Shown here one piece after another: positions 1 to 7,780 of a stretch of DNA of 64,000 nucleotides. The position numbers were made by a program, and so were the translations under genes. The stretch's first letter is position 1; every line of letters starts with the position of its first letter. Location: positions 124,001-188,000 of the forward strand of contig NZ_VVIW01000011.1 in assembly GCF_011682045.1 (NCBI RefSeq), given 5' to 3'. The stretch is from Massilia aquatica. Lineage in GTDB: Bacteria; Pseudomonadota; Gammaproteobacteria; Burkholderiales; Burkholderiaceae_D. Under the pieces are notes generated by a model that did no database searches, was not told the DNA's origin, and saw only the letters and a list, made by a program, of their open reading frames with translations.

Positions 1-53
1 GTCAATACAACAGCGGACAGGCCCGCGAGAAGAAGTGCCGAAATCTTGAACAT
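1..53 (-). CDS. N-terminus of an exported protein, cut by the window edge
   Basis: Reading the minus strand from an ATG at 53 gives a short signal-peptide-like start, MFKISALLLAGLSAVVL, with a lysine followed by a hydrophobic stretch. A GGAAACGAC ribosome-binding region sits directly upstream. Only 17 codons are inside the window, so family and function cannot be told. It is divergent from the HD-GYP gene that starts at 230. Confidence 0.55.
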   Translation of the reverse strand, partial: MFKISALLLAGLSAVVL

Positions 54-175
54 TGTCGTTTCCATGCGGTGGGGAATGGGAACTTCATTCTATGTCAATT
101 CGCCTGTGCAAGCGGCGCGGCGATAGACGGAACGGCTACCTTGCCAAAAAAAGCAGCAAATATTTGATACTTAGA

Positions 176-205
176 ATGATACTTCTAGGAAATACTAGGT
201 ATCAT
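176..205. promoter_or_regulatory. 30-bp palindrome upstream of the HD-GYP gene
   Basis: ATGATAC (176-182) is mirrored by GTATCAT (199-205), with inner CTAG arms. A related direct copy, TGATACTTAG, begins at about 165. The site lies 25 bp before the HD-GYP start, in an AT-rich gap between divergent genes, so it is a candidate operator. No regulator is identified. Confidence 0.4.
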
Positions 206-229
206 GTGTGCATCTTTACGGAGCCAGCC

Positions 230-1609
230 ATGCCGCGTACCAGCCTGAACACCACTGTCAACCAGCACTACCTGAACAAATTAATGAAACTGACCGAGGT
301 GATGGATGTCGCGGCCAGTGAAGACATCGTCGACATCCGGGGCATGAAGCTGGTGGCCAAGGGCGCCAGGCTGACCCGGGCCCAGCAGCATACCCTTGGT
401 GGGCACAAGCTCAGCAAGACGCTGGAATCGTCGCTGAGCGCCGAAGGCGGCACCGACAACGACCTGATTCTCGAGACCGCCAAGCGCATTCTCGACACCA
501 GCGTGCCGGTCAACCGCATCCTCGGGCGCAACGCGGGGCGCGGGATTTCGCCGCAGACCTTGCTGGCGAACATGCAGCTGGGCCAGGCCATGCGCTTGAT
601 GCTCACCCTGACCGACCGCGACGGTCCGCGCGCGCTGGAACACAGCGTGACCGTCAGCCTGCTGTCGATCGGCATGGCGAAAAAGATGGAGCTGTCGAAC
701 GACGAGCAGATGGCGGCCGGCCTGGCGGGCCTGCTGCACGATATCGGCGAGCTGTACATCGACCCGGCGTACCTGATGCCGGGCAAACGCCTGCTGCCGC
801 ACGAGTGGGCGCCGCTGGTGATCCATCCACGCGTCGGCCAGATGCTCATTACCGAACTCGCAACCTATCCGCAAGCGGTGGCGCGGGCGGTGTCGGAACA
901 CCACGAACGGCTCGACGGCACCGGCTATCCGCGCCAGTCGGCCGGCGGCATGATCAGCGGACCGGGGCTGGCGGTGTCGGTGGCGGAAATGCTGGCCGGG
1001 GTGCTGCACAAGGATTTTCCGCTCGAGCGCGCCGAACTGGCCCTGAAAATCATTCCGGGCGAGCATCCGCACCATTTTTTGTCGGCCATTTCGAATGCCT
1101 TGCGCACGCAGCCGGCCAACCGTCCGATCGCCCCCTCGCGCCCGGACGAGAGCGATGACGCCGCAATTGCGCGGCTGTGGCACCGGATTGCCGATGCGCT
1201 CGAGGCCGGCCAGGACATGCTGCGCGACGATGCCGAACGTTCGCCGCGCGTGTGGGCCCTGATTCAGCGGGCGCTGGCGCGCATCCGCAACATCGAGCGC
1301 GCCTTCATCAGCACCGGGCTCGATGCCTATCTGAAGAACAACCACGGCTTGCACGACCACGACGACGGCACCCTGCAATTCGAAAAGGCCGTGGCCACGC
1401 GCGAAATCACCTGGCGCCTGCGCGACATTGCGCGCGACCTGGCCCTGAACACGGCCGACGTGGCCAGCGACCGCGCAATGCTGGCCGGACTGATCGCCTT
1501 GCTCGACGGCGCGCAGGCGGAACCGCTGGTGATACGCGACACGTCAGCGGCGACAACACCGTTGCAGACAGCGGCCGCGGCGCCGATGCCGGCGGCGCGG
1601 GCGGCCTGA
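230..1609 (+). CDS. HD-GYP domain protein (probable cyclic-di-GMP phosphodiesterase)
   Basis: The 459-residue protein carries an HD motif (HDIGELYIDP, about residues 170-179) and the diagnostic HHERLDGTGYP motif (about 223-233), followed by helices rich in acidic and alanine residues. HD-GYP proteins usually hydrolyse c-di-GMP to pGpG or GMP. In this copy the usual lysine of HDIGK is glutamate, which does not remove a metal ligand. No receiver or transmembrane segment is visible, so it is probably cytosolic with an unrecognised N-terminal domain of about 130 residues. The ATG at 230 is chosen because it follows a GGAG element. An in-frame extension to 53 would run through the promoter region and has no family support. 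Confidence 0.85.
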   Translation: MPRTSLNTTVNQHYLNKLMKLTEVMDVAASEDIVDIRGMKLVAKGARLTRAQQHTLGGHKLSKTLESSLSAEGGTDNDLILETAKRILDTSVPVNRILGRNAGRGISPQTLLANMQLGQAMRLMLTLTDRDGPRALEHSVTVSLLSIGMAKKMELSNDEQMAAGLAGLLHDIGELYIDPAYLMPGKRLLPHEWAPLVIHPRVGQMLITELATYPQAVARAVSEHHERLDGTGYPRQSAGGMISGPGLAVSVAEMLAGVLHKDFPLERAELALKIIPGEHPHHFLSAISNALRTQPANRPIAPSRPDESDDAAIARLWHRIADALEAGQDMLRDDAERSPRVWALIQRALARIRNIERAFISTGLDAYLKNNHGLHDHDDGTLQFEKAVATREITWRLRDIARDLALNTADVASDRAMLAGLIALLDGAQAEPLVIRDTSAATTPLQTAAAAPMPAARAA

Positions 1610-1619
1610 GGCTGCCAGC

Positions 1620-2456
1620 CTACTCCACCGTCAGCTTCGACAGGCGCGGATCGGTCTCGGGGAAGCTCAGTTCCAGGTCTTCCATGACTTCGAGCAGCAG
1701 GCTGGCGATGAGCAGGTTGCGGTGGACCTTGGAATCGGCCGGAATCACGTACCACGGCGCGTGGTCGGCGTCGGTGGCGGCGATGGCGCGTTCATAGGCG
1801 TCCTGGTAGTCATCCCAGCGCTTGCGCTGGACCAGGTCGTTTTCGTCGAACTTCCATTGCTTTTCCGGGTCATCCAGGCGCGCTTGCAGGCGCGCGCGCT
1901 GCTCCTCCTTCGAGATGTGCAGGAACACCTTGACGATCACCGTGCCGGTCTCGGCCAGCATGCGTTCGAAGTCGGCAATATGCGCGTAGCGGCGCTTGCA
2001 TTCCTTCTCGTCGATCAGCTTTTGCACGCGCGGGACCAGCACATCTTCGTAGTGGCTGCGATTGAAAATGGCGATATCGCCGGCGCCCGGCACGTGCGGG
2101 TGAATGCGCCACAAGAAATCGTGCGCCGCTTCGTCCGGCGTAGGCGCCTTGAACTGGGCGGCCTGCAGGCCCATCGGGTTGATGCGGCTGAACAATGCGC
2201 GCACCGTGCCATCCTTGCCCGAGGTATCCATGCCCTGCAGTATCAGCAGCACTTTTTGCTTGCGCTGCGAGAACAGCATCTGCTGGTGCAGCGCAATCTT
2301 TGCCGTCAAGGCATCGGTCAGCTTGCGCTCGTGCGCCTTGATCTGTTCTTTCGACCTGGGATGCTTGCCGCCCTGCTCGCGCAGCGGCGTGGCGCCGGCG
2401 TCTTCATCGCGCAGCCTGAGGCCGGGTCCGGCCCGGAAGCGGGTGCGCGCCTTCAC
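1620..2456 (-). CDS. PPK2-family polyphosphate:nucleotide phosphotransferase
   Basis: The 278-residue single-domain protein has the PPK2 Walker A motif GMDTSGKDG (about residues 73-81), a Walker B region with NRSHYEDVLV, and the lid motif QRKRWDDYQDAYE. PPK2 enzymes move phosphate between polyphosphate and nucleotides; the subclass (AMP, ADP or GDP user) cannot be read with certainty. The start is a GTG at 2456, overlapping the stop of the upstream CoA-binding gene by four bases (GTGA). That indicates translational coupling, and an earlier start would overlap the neighbour by about 120 bp. Its stop is 10 bp from the converging HD-GYP gene. Confidence 0.87.
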   Translation of the reverse strand: MKARTRFRAGPGLRLRDEDAGATPLREQGGKHPRSKEQIKAHERKLTDALTAKIALHQQMLFSQRKQKVLLILQGMDTSGKDGTVRALFSRINPMGLQAAQFKAPTPDEAAHDFLWRIHPHVPGAGDIAIFNRSHYEDVLVPRVQKLIDEKECKRRYAHIADFERMLAETGTVIVKVFLHISKEEQRARLQARLDDPEKQWKFDENDLVQRKRWDDYQDAYERAIAATDADHAPWYVIPADSKVHRNLLIASLLLEVMEDLELSFPETDPRLSKLTVE

Positions 2457-2878
2457 GCTGGCGCGCCGCTGTGCGCGTGCTCGATTTTCATGCAGCGGTC
2501 CATCACCACGTCGAGCCCGGCGGCGGCGGCCAGGTCGGCCGCTTGCTGGTTGACCACGCCGAGCTGCATCCACAGCACGCGCGCGTTGACGTCGATGGCC
2601 TCCTGCGCCAGCGGGACCATGGCGTCAGGCGTGCGGAAGCAGTCGACGATGTCGATGCGCCCGCCCTGGCCCAGCGAAGCGGCGGCCTCGGCCAGGCTGG
2701 CATGGACCGGCACGCCGGCAATCTTGTGGCCGGCCAGGGCCGGATTGACGCCGACGACCTGGTAGCCGTGCTTGTGCAGATACGCGGCCACGGCATGGCT
2801 GGCGCGCTCGGGTTTGTCGGAAATGCCGACCACGGCGATGGTTTTACTGTCTTTCAGAATCTCGGGGATGGTTCTCAT
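2453..2878 (-). CDS. CoA-binding domain protein (YccU-like)
   Basis: This 141-residue Rossmann-fold protein begins MRTIPEILKDSKTIAVVGIS, with the glycine-rich VVGIS.KPERASH nucleotide-binding loop typical of the succinyl-CoA-synthetase-like CoA-binding family. It also has the family's CFRTPDAMVPLAQEAI and LWMQLGVVN motifs. The biochemical role of such stand-alone domains is not well defined. It is the first gene of a two-gene unit with PPK2 (4-bp overlap). The ATG at 2878 fits the family N-terminus better than an in-frame start 16 codons earlier. Confidence 0.83.
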   Translation of the reverse strand: MRTIPEILKDSKTIAVVGISDKPERASHAVAAYLHKHGYQVVGVNPALAGHKIAGVPVHASLAEAAASLGQGGRIDIVDCFRTPDAMVPLAQEAIDVNARVLWMQLGVVNQQAADLAAAAGLDVVMDRCMKIEHAHSGAPA

Positions 2879-2941
2879 TGTGCTCGCCAGTAGGTGTATG
2901 TCCGGCGAGCGTAGCAGATTTGTCAATCCCCGCCGCGTACG

Positions 2942-4342
2942 TTAGGGCTCGCGCCGGTTGATCATCTCCGACCCCTGGCTGTGCACGGTCAGGTGGCTGA
3001 CCTCGCCCTTGGCGTTGCGCGCGAACACCAAGGTGGTCAGTGAATTGGGCAGGACGAAGCTGTCGCTGGCGAACGGGGTCAGGGTGACCGGATCGCGATT
3101 AGTGCGCTGCATGACCAGCTTGTCGCCGTCGCGCTTGAAGCTGCGGGTGGCGTTGGCGTCGATGCGGTAGGTGCCGGCGTAAGCGTCGAGCACGGCGTTG
3201 TCGACCTTGACGGGCTTGAAGTCGGGGAAGGGATTGCCGATGGCAATCGCCGCCGCCTGGCTGGCCACCATGTCGGGCTGGACCTTGGGTGCATCGGTAT
3301 TGCTGAGCACCGCGACGTACACTTTTTGCTGCGGCAGGCGTAGGGCGGAGGTGGAAAAGCCGTTGATGCCGCCGTCATGCGCAACCATCGGCGCGCCGCG
3401 CAGCTTGCCGACCTGCCAGCCGTAGCCGTAGTTGGTGAGCTTGCCGTCGGCCAGCACGGCGCTGGTGTGCGCTTTCTGCCAGGTGGCCGGCTTGAGCAGC
3501 TTGCCGGCGGTAATGGCCGCATCCCAGCGCGCCAGGTCGTCCACGGTCGAGGCCAGCGCGCCGGCCGCGTACGGCTGGGTCATGCTCATCGGCTTGGCCG
3601 TGGTGACGCGGCCGAACCAGCCTTTGGTGTAGCCAACGGCGCGCGGGCCGGGGCTGCGTTCGTGGCCTTCGTAGGCGGTGTGGCGCATCCCGAGCGGGGT
3701 AAAGATGCGTTCTTCCAGAAACTTGGCGTAAGTCTGGCCGGACACTTTTTCGATCACCGCGCCGAGCAGGAAGTAACCGGAATTATTGTAGGCCCAGCGT
3801 GTGCCCGGCTCGAACTCGAGCGCGTCGTTCTTGAAGAAGTCGATCATCTCCGCCACGCCTTTGTCTTGCCCCTCGGTGAGGAAAAAGGCGGGCTTGCTGG
3901 TAAAGCTGACGATGCCCGAGGTATGGGTCAGCAAGTGCTCGATAGTAATGCGCTTGCCGCGCGTGGGGTAGTCCGGCAGGAATGTGGTGATGTCGTCATC
4001 GAGCGCAAGTTTGCCTTCATCCTTCAGCATCAGGATGCCAACGGCGGTGAACTGCTTGGTGATGGAGCCGAGCCGCATGGCCATGTCGGGGGTCATGGCA
4101 ATGCCCTTGGACACGTTGGCCATGCCGTAGGCCTTGCGCAGCACGGTCTTGCCATCTTGCGTGACGATAACGGTCGCGCCCGGCGCATCGGCCTTGTAGT
4201 AGGGGGCGATCACGGCGTCGATACGCTCGGCCAGGGCTTGTTCGCTGGCGGACATGGCGGCCGGGGCGCCCTCCTGGGCGAAGGCGGCCGGCGCGTGCAG
4301 CGCAACAAGGGAGGCAAAACAGAGGGCGGACAGTCTGAACAT
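2942..4342 (-). CDS. Secreted serine hydrolase, beta-lactamase class C/esterase family
   Basis: The 466-residue protein has a cleavable signal peptide (MFRLSALCFASLVALHAPAA, then FAQ). The class C/penicillin-binding-like motifs are SITK (about 92-95, nucleophile serine and lysine), YNNSGY (about 185) and HDGG (about 320) in place of KTG. A C-terminal lipocalin-like domain of about 100 residues follows. Such proteins are usually periplasmic esterases or D-aminopeptidases rather than resistance enzymes, so beta-lactamase activity should not be assumed. It stands alone on the minus strand. Confidence 0.85.
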   Translation of the reverse strand: MFRLSALCFASLVALHAPAAFAQEGAPAAMSASEQALAERIDAVIAPYYKADAPGATVIVTQDGKTVLRKAYGMANVSKGIAMTPDMAMRLGSITKQFTAVGILMLKDEGKLALDDDITTFLPDYPTRGKRITIEHLLTHTSGIVSFTSKPAFFLTEGQDKGVAEMIDFFKNDALEFEPGTRWAYNNSGYFLLGAVIEKVSGQTYAKFLEERIFTPLGMRHTAYEGHERSPGPRAVGYTKGWFGRVTTAKPMSMTQPYAAGALASTVDDLARWDAAITAGKLLKPATWQKAHTSAVLADGKLTNYGYGWQVGKLRGAPMVAHDGGINGFSTSALRLPQQKVYVAVLSNTDAPKVQPDMVASQAAAIAIGNPFPDFKPVKVDNAVLDAYAGTYRIDANATRSFKRDGDKLVMQRTNRDPVTLTPFASDSFVLPNSLTTLVFARNAKGEVSHLTVHSQGSEMINRREP

Positions 4343-4484
4343 GCGTAGTTCCTGTAGTCTGGGTTGATTGGCAACGACAGGCCAGACTATAGTTGCAGCG
4401 CGCCGGATCAGGGCCGGCGCTGCGATGAACTGCGGATTGACGATAACAAACGGTCAATCCGCGCGCCGGGCTGCGCCGGGCAGG

Positions 4485-5312
4485 TCAGCGGTCGGTGAAG
4501 ACGTCGTTCCAGCTGGCCCGTTCCGGCGCCGTCTGGGTTTGCAGGTAACCGACGTTGGCGACCTGGATGCGGGCGATTTCGTTCAGCGCTTCTTCCGAAA
4601 AGCCGGCCCGCTTGACGCCCCGGTCCTGCATCGACAGCGAATGCAGGTACTGGTGCAGGTGGCGCGGTTCGGTGCAGAACAGGCAGATGCGTTCCCACAC
4701 GTGCGGATAGGACGTTTTCAAGGCGCCCTGCGGCGCCATGCCGGCCAGCGCTTCGAGCGTCAGGGTGCTGGCCCCGCGCGGGACGATGATGCTGTCGACC
4801 ACGGGAATCGTATCGATGTGCTCGGGCTGGCCCGGTTGCGACAACGGCTCGCCGGCGTCACCCTCTTCCCTGGCCAGGTTCTCGGCCGAATAATCGGCCA
4901 GCGCGCGCAGGGTCTGTTCGGTCGACGGCAGGTTGTCCTTGGGCCAGCTGAAGCGGCGGATGCCGGCGCTGGCCATCAGGGCCGCGATGGGAATGGTGTC
5001 CGGATTGGCGCCCGGCGCCGGCGGCACGGTCAGCTCGATCACAAACAGCAGGTGCAGGCGGGCGTCGAAGACGGCGTAATCGACCTTGCGTCCGGACAGA
5101 TGGTCCTGGTGGCTGCGCTTGATTTTCGGATCCGGATTGCTGGGGATCATGAGTTTGCTCAGCGCGACATCGGGGAAAATGTAGCACTTGGGCAGCGCGC
5201 GGCGCAGGCGGCCGTAGAACGCTTTTTGCTCGGTACCGAAAAAGCGCCGCTTCGTAAACGAAGGGACAGGCTCGGGTGCGGGTGCGGGTTTCTTTAACAG
5301 GCGGTTTAACAT
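4485..5312 (-). CDS. DUF2726 domain protein
   Basis: The 275-residue protein matches the DUF2726 pattern near residues 20-110: FFGTEQKAFYGRLRRALP at the start of the domain, then KVDYAVFDARLHLLFVIEL. DUF2726 has been related to PD-(D/E)XK nuclease-like folds, and the spaced Asp and Glu in the second motif agree with that. The C-terminal 130 residues resemble nothing I recognise. There is no signal peptide and no operon partner. Confidence 0.7.
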   Translation of the reverse strand: MLNRLLKKPAPAPEPVPSFTKRRFFGTEQKAFYGRLRRALPKCYIFPDVALSKLMIPSNPDPKIKRSHQDHLSGRKVDYAVFDARLHLLFVIELTVPPAPGANPDTIPIAALMASAGIRRFSWPKDNLPSTEQTLRALADYSAENLAREEGDAGEPLSQPGQPEHIDTIPVVDSIIVPRGASTLTLEALAGMAPQGALKTSYPHVWERICLFCTEPRHLHQYLHSLSMQDRGVKRAGFSEEALNEIARIQVANVGYLQTQTAPERASWNDVFTDR

Positions 5313-5559
5313 GGCGACAACGGCCCTGATCGTGGTTCAAGTCGATAGTGTGTATTTAATAATCATAATGCACAAGAAGAAAGCCGGTCAAAGCGAAAAT
5401 ATATGCTGTCCGCACGGAAATACGAAGCGACTCCACATCGTGGCGCGGGATTTGTATAGACCAATTTTATGCTGATTTCGACGAAGATCCGCCGAAATGT
5501 GCCAAGACGGGCATTTTTTGCACATACATACTTATACTTTTTACAACATCGGAGAAGTG

Positions 5560-7479
5560 ATGAGTTTGATGCGTGCAAGTCTGACGGCGGCGGCCGGCGT
5601 GGTGCTGTCTCTGGCGGCGTTAACATCCCATGCGGCCATTCCGTACAAAGGCCATAGCTACGAATTCCGCCAGCCGGGCGGCGAGATGTTGAAGATTCGC
5701 CTCGATGGTAACGATTATTACGCCGAACAGCGCACCGAAGACGGCTCGCTGGTCATCTATGATCATGCCAAACGCGGCTTTTGCTACGCGCACGTGAACG
5801 CCACGGGCGACGAACTGGTTTCGAGCGGCGTACTGGCCACCAATGCCAAACTGCGTACCTTCAGCACCGCGCAGGACAAGCGCGAGCCGGGCCTGTCCAC
5901 GGCCGCCAAGGCGCGCCTGGCCAAGCAGCGCTACCAAAAGATGCACGGACGCACCCTGGAACTGGCGCAGAGAACCACGTCCGCGATGATGGCCCCGAGC
6001 GCCGCGGCCACCGCCGCCGTGACCGGCCAGATGCGCGGCCTGACCGTGATCATCGATTTCTCGGACGCACCGGGCACGATCACCAAGCCGCAGGTCGAAT
6101 CGTTCCTGAACGACGCCAGCTACACTGGCTTCGGCAATGCGCAATCGGTGCGCGGCTACTTCCTGGCCGCCTCGGGCAACAAGCTCGACTACACCAACAC
6201 GGTCACCCGCTACTACCGCGCCAAGCGCCCCAAATCCTACTACACCGACAACAGCCTGGATGTCGGCCCGCGCGCCCAGGAACTGATCGTCGAAGCGCTG
6301 AACTGGGTCAAGAGCAGCGAAGGCTTCGACTTTTCCACGCTCAGCCGCGACAGCACCGGCCACATCCTCGGCCTGAACTTCTTCTATGCCGGCGAAGCGG
6401 ACAGCCCGTGGTCGAAAGGCCTGTGGCCGCACATGGGCTGGATCGGCGAGAAGTTCTGCAGCAACGGCGCCTGTACCGGCAACTACCAGATCAGCGACAT
6501 GGGCAAGCAACTGGCGATCGGCACCTTCGTGCATGAATCGGGCCACCTGATCATGGGCTGGCCCGACCTGTACGACTACGACGGCAGCTCGCAGGGCTCG
6601 GTAGCGAACTTCTGCGTGATGGGCTTCGGCGGCGTGGGCTACGAAAGCCAGTACCGTCCGACCCAGCCGGTCGGTTTCCTGCGCTACCTGGCGGGATGGG
6701 ACACGGCGATCGAACTCAATCCGGCGATCAACCGCAGCGCGCCGACCGGACGCCTGTCGATGGCGGCCAACGGCCACTCGCTGTACCGCTGGAGCAATCC
6801 GGCCAACCCGGCCGAAGCGTTTTACGTGGAAGCGATCCACAAGAGCGAGCAGAACCTGTACCAGCCCGACCAGGGCCTGGCCGTGTTCCACATCGACCCG
6901 ACCGGCACCAACGATACCGAATGGAAGCCGTACATCCAGATGGAACACGCGGACGGCAAGCGCGATCCGGAAAACAATGTGAACCAGGGCGACGCCAACG
7001 ACCTGTACGACGGCGTGGCAACGCGCGCCTTCAACGCCAGCATGCCGAATGCGCTGACCAGCAAGGGCACCAATTCCCTGTGGTGGAGCGGTTATGCGTC
7101 GGGCTTTGCGCTGTCGAACATCAGCGTGCCGGGCAAGACGGTGAGCTTCGACCTCGGCACGGCCACGCCGACCCCGGCCGCCGATGTGTATAACGGCACC
7201 CTGGCCGAAAAAGGCGAAGCGATCCATCCATCGCCCTGGTTCGAGTACAAGGGCGGCACCCTGGCGGCCGTCATGAGCGGGCCGGCCGGCACCGACTTCG
7301 ACCTGCGCCTGGAACAGTGGCAGAACAACGGCACCACCAATCTGTGGGTCAACGTGGCCGAATCGACCGGCGACGCCTCGCAGGAAGCGCTCACTTTCAA
7401 GGCCCCGGCCGGTTACTACCGGATCGTGATCTCGTCGTATAGTGGCGCCGGCAAGTACAAGCTGAGCGTCACCAAGTAA
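5560..7479 (+). CDS. Secreted M6-family (immune-inhibitor-A-like) metallopeptidase
   Basis: The 639-residue precursor has a signal peptide ending near TSHAAIPYKG, a propeptide, and the zinc motif HESGH (residues about 325-329) followed by GWPDLYDYDG. This is the HExxHxxGxxD arrangement of M6 peptidases. The FCVMGFGG segment is the downstream Met-turn-like element. The last 100 residues (FDLRLEQW to KLSVTK) look like a bacterial pre-peptidase C-terminal domain. The ATG at 5560 has GGAG nine bases upstream; an in-frame ATG at 5497 would spoil the signal peptide. It sits beside a second secreted protease, suggesting extracellular protein degradation. Confidence 0.88.
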   Translation: MSLMRASLTAAAGVVLSLAALTSHAAIPYKGHSYEFRQPGGEMLKIRLDGNDYYAEQRTEDGSLVIYDHAKRGFCYAHVNATGDELVSSGVLATNAKLRTFSTAQDKREPGLSTAAKARLAKQRYQKMHGRTLELAQRTTSAMMAPSAAATAAVTGQMRGLTVIIDFSDAPGTITKPQVESFLNDASYTGFGNAQSVRGYFLAASGNKLDYTNTVTRYYRAKRPKSYYTDNSLDVGPRAQELIVEALNWVKSSEGFDFSTLSRDSTGHILGLNFFYAGEADSPWSKGLWPHMGWIGEKFCSNGACTGNYQISDMGKQLAIGTFVHESGHLIMGWPDLYDYDGSSQGSVANFCVMGFGGVGYESQYRPTQPVGFLRYLAGWDTAIELNPAINRSAPTGRLSMAANGHSLYRWSNPANPAEAFYVEAIHKSEQNLYQPDQGLAVFHIDPTGTNDTEWKPYIQMEHADGKRDPENNVNQGDANDLYDGVATRAFNASMPNALTSKGTNSLWWSGYASGFALSNISVPGKTVSFDLGTATPTPAADVYNGTLAEKGEAIHPSPWFEYKGGTLAAVMSGPAGTDFDLRLEQWQNNGTTNLWVNVAESTGDASQEALTFKAPAGYYRIVISSYSGAGKYKLSVTK

Positions 7480-7505
7480 TCCCCCCGCAGGCTTGATCGT
7501 TGCTC

Positions 7506-7544
7506 AAAGCCACACTTCCGCTCACCGGAAGTGTGGCTTTTTCG
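7506..7544 (+). terminator. Rho-independent terminator of the M6 peptidase gene
   Basis: A perfect 15-bp stem (AAAGCCACACTTCCG at 7506-7520 with its complement at 7526-7540) closes a 5-base loop and is followed by a T run. It lies 27 bp after the stop codon. The remaining gap to 7780 holds no gene that I can support, only the leader of the collagenase gene. Confidence 0.92.
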
Positions 7545-7780
7545 TCATCGCTGCGCACCATACTGTGCCGTATTTATCAGGCCGGGCGGACAAATTGAAC
7601 AAATTGCATCTTTGCCGCCCCCGCTGGGTATTTCCCCATATGCATTAGGGATAGTATCAGCACGCCTGAAGGCTTGCTGCAGGGCGGAATTGACCCTTTT
7701 CCGTCTCATGAGCAAAGCGCCGGACCACATCCTGACCGGCGCGCCCGAGATCGATCACAACAATGACAAGGAGCGAGACA

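Noticed and set aside
2942-4342. Antibiotic-resistance beta-lactamase
   Set aside because: The SxxK and YxN motifs are present, but HDGG replaces KTG and an extra C-terminal domain is present, as in esterase/peptidase relatives; resistance is not supported.
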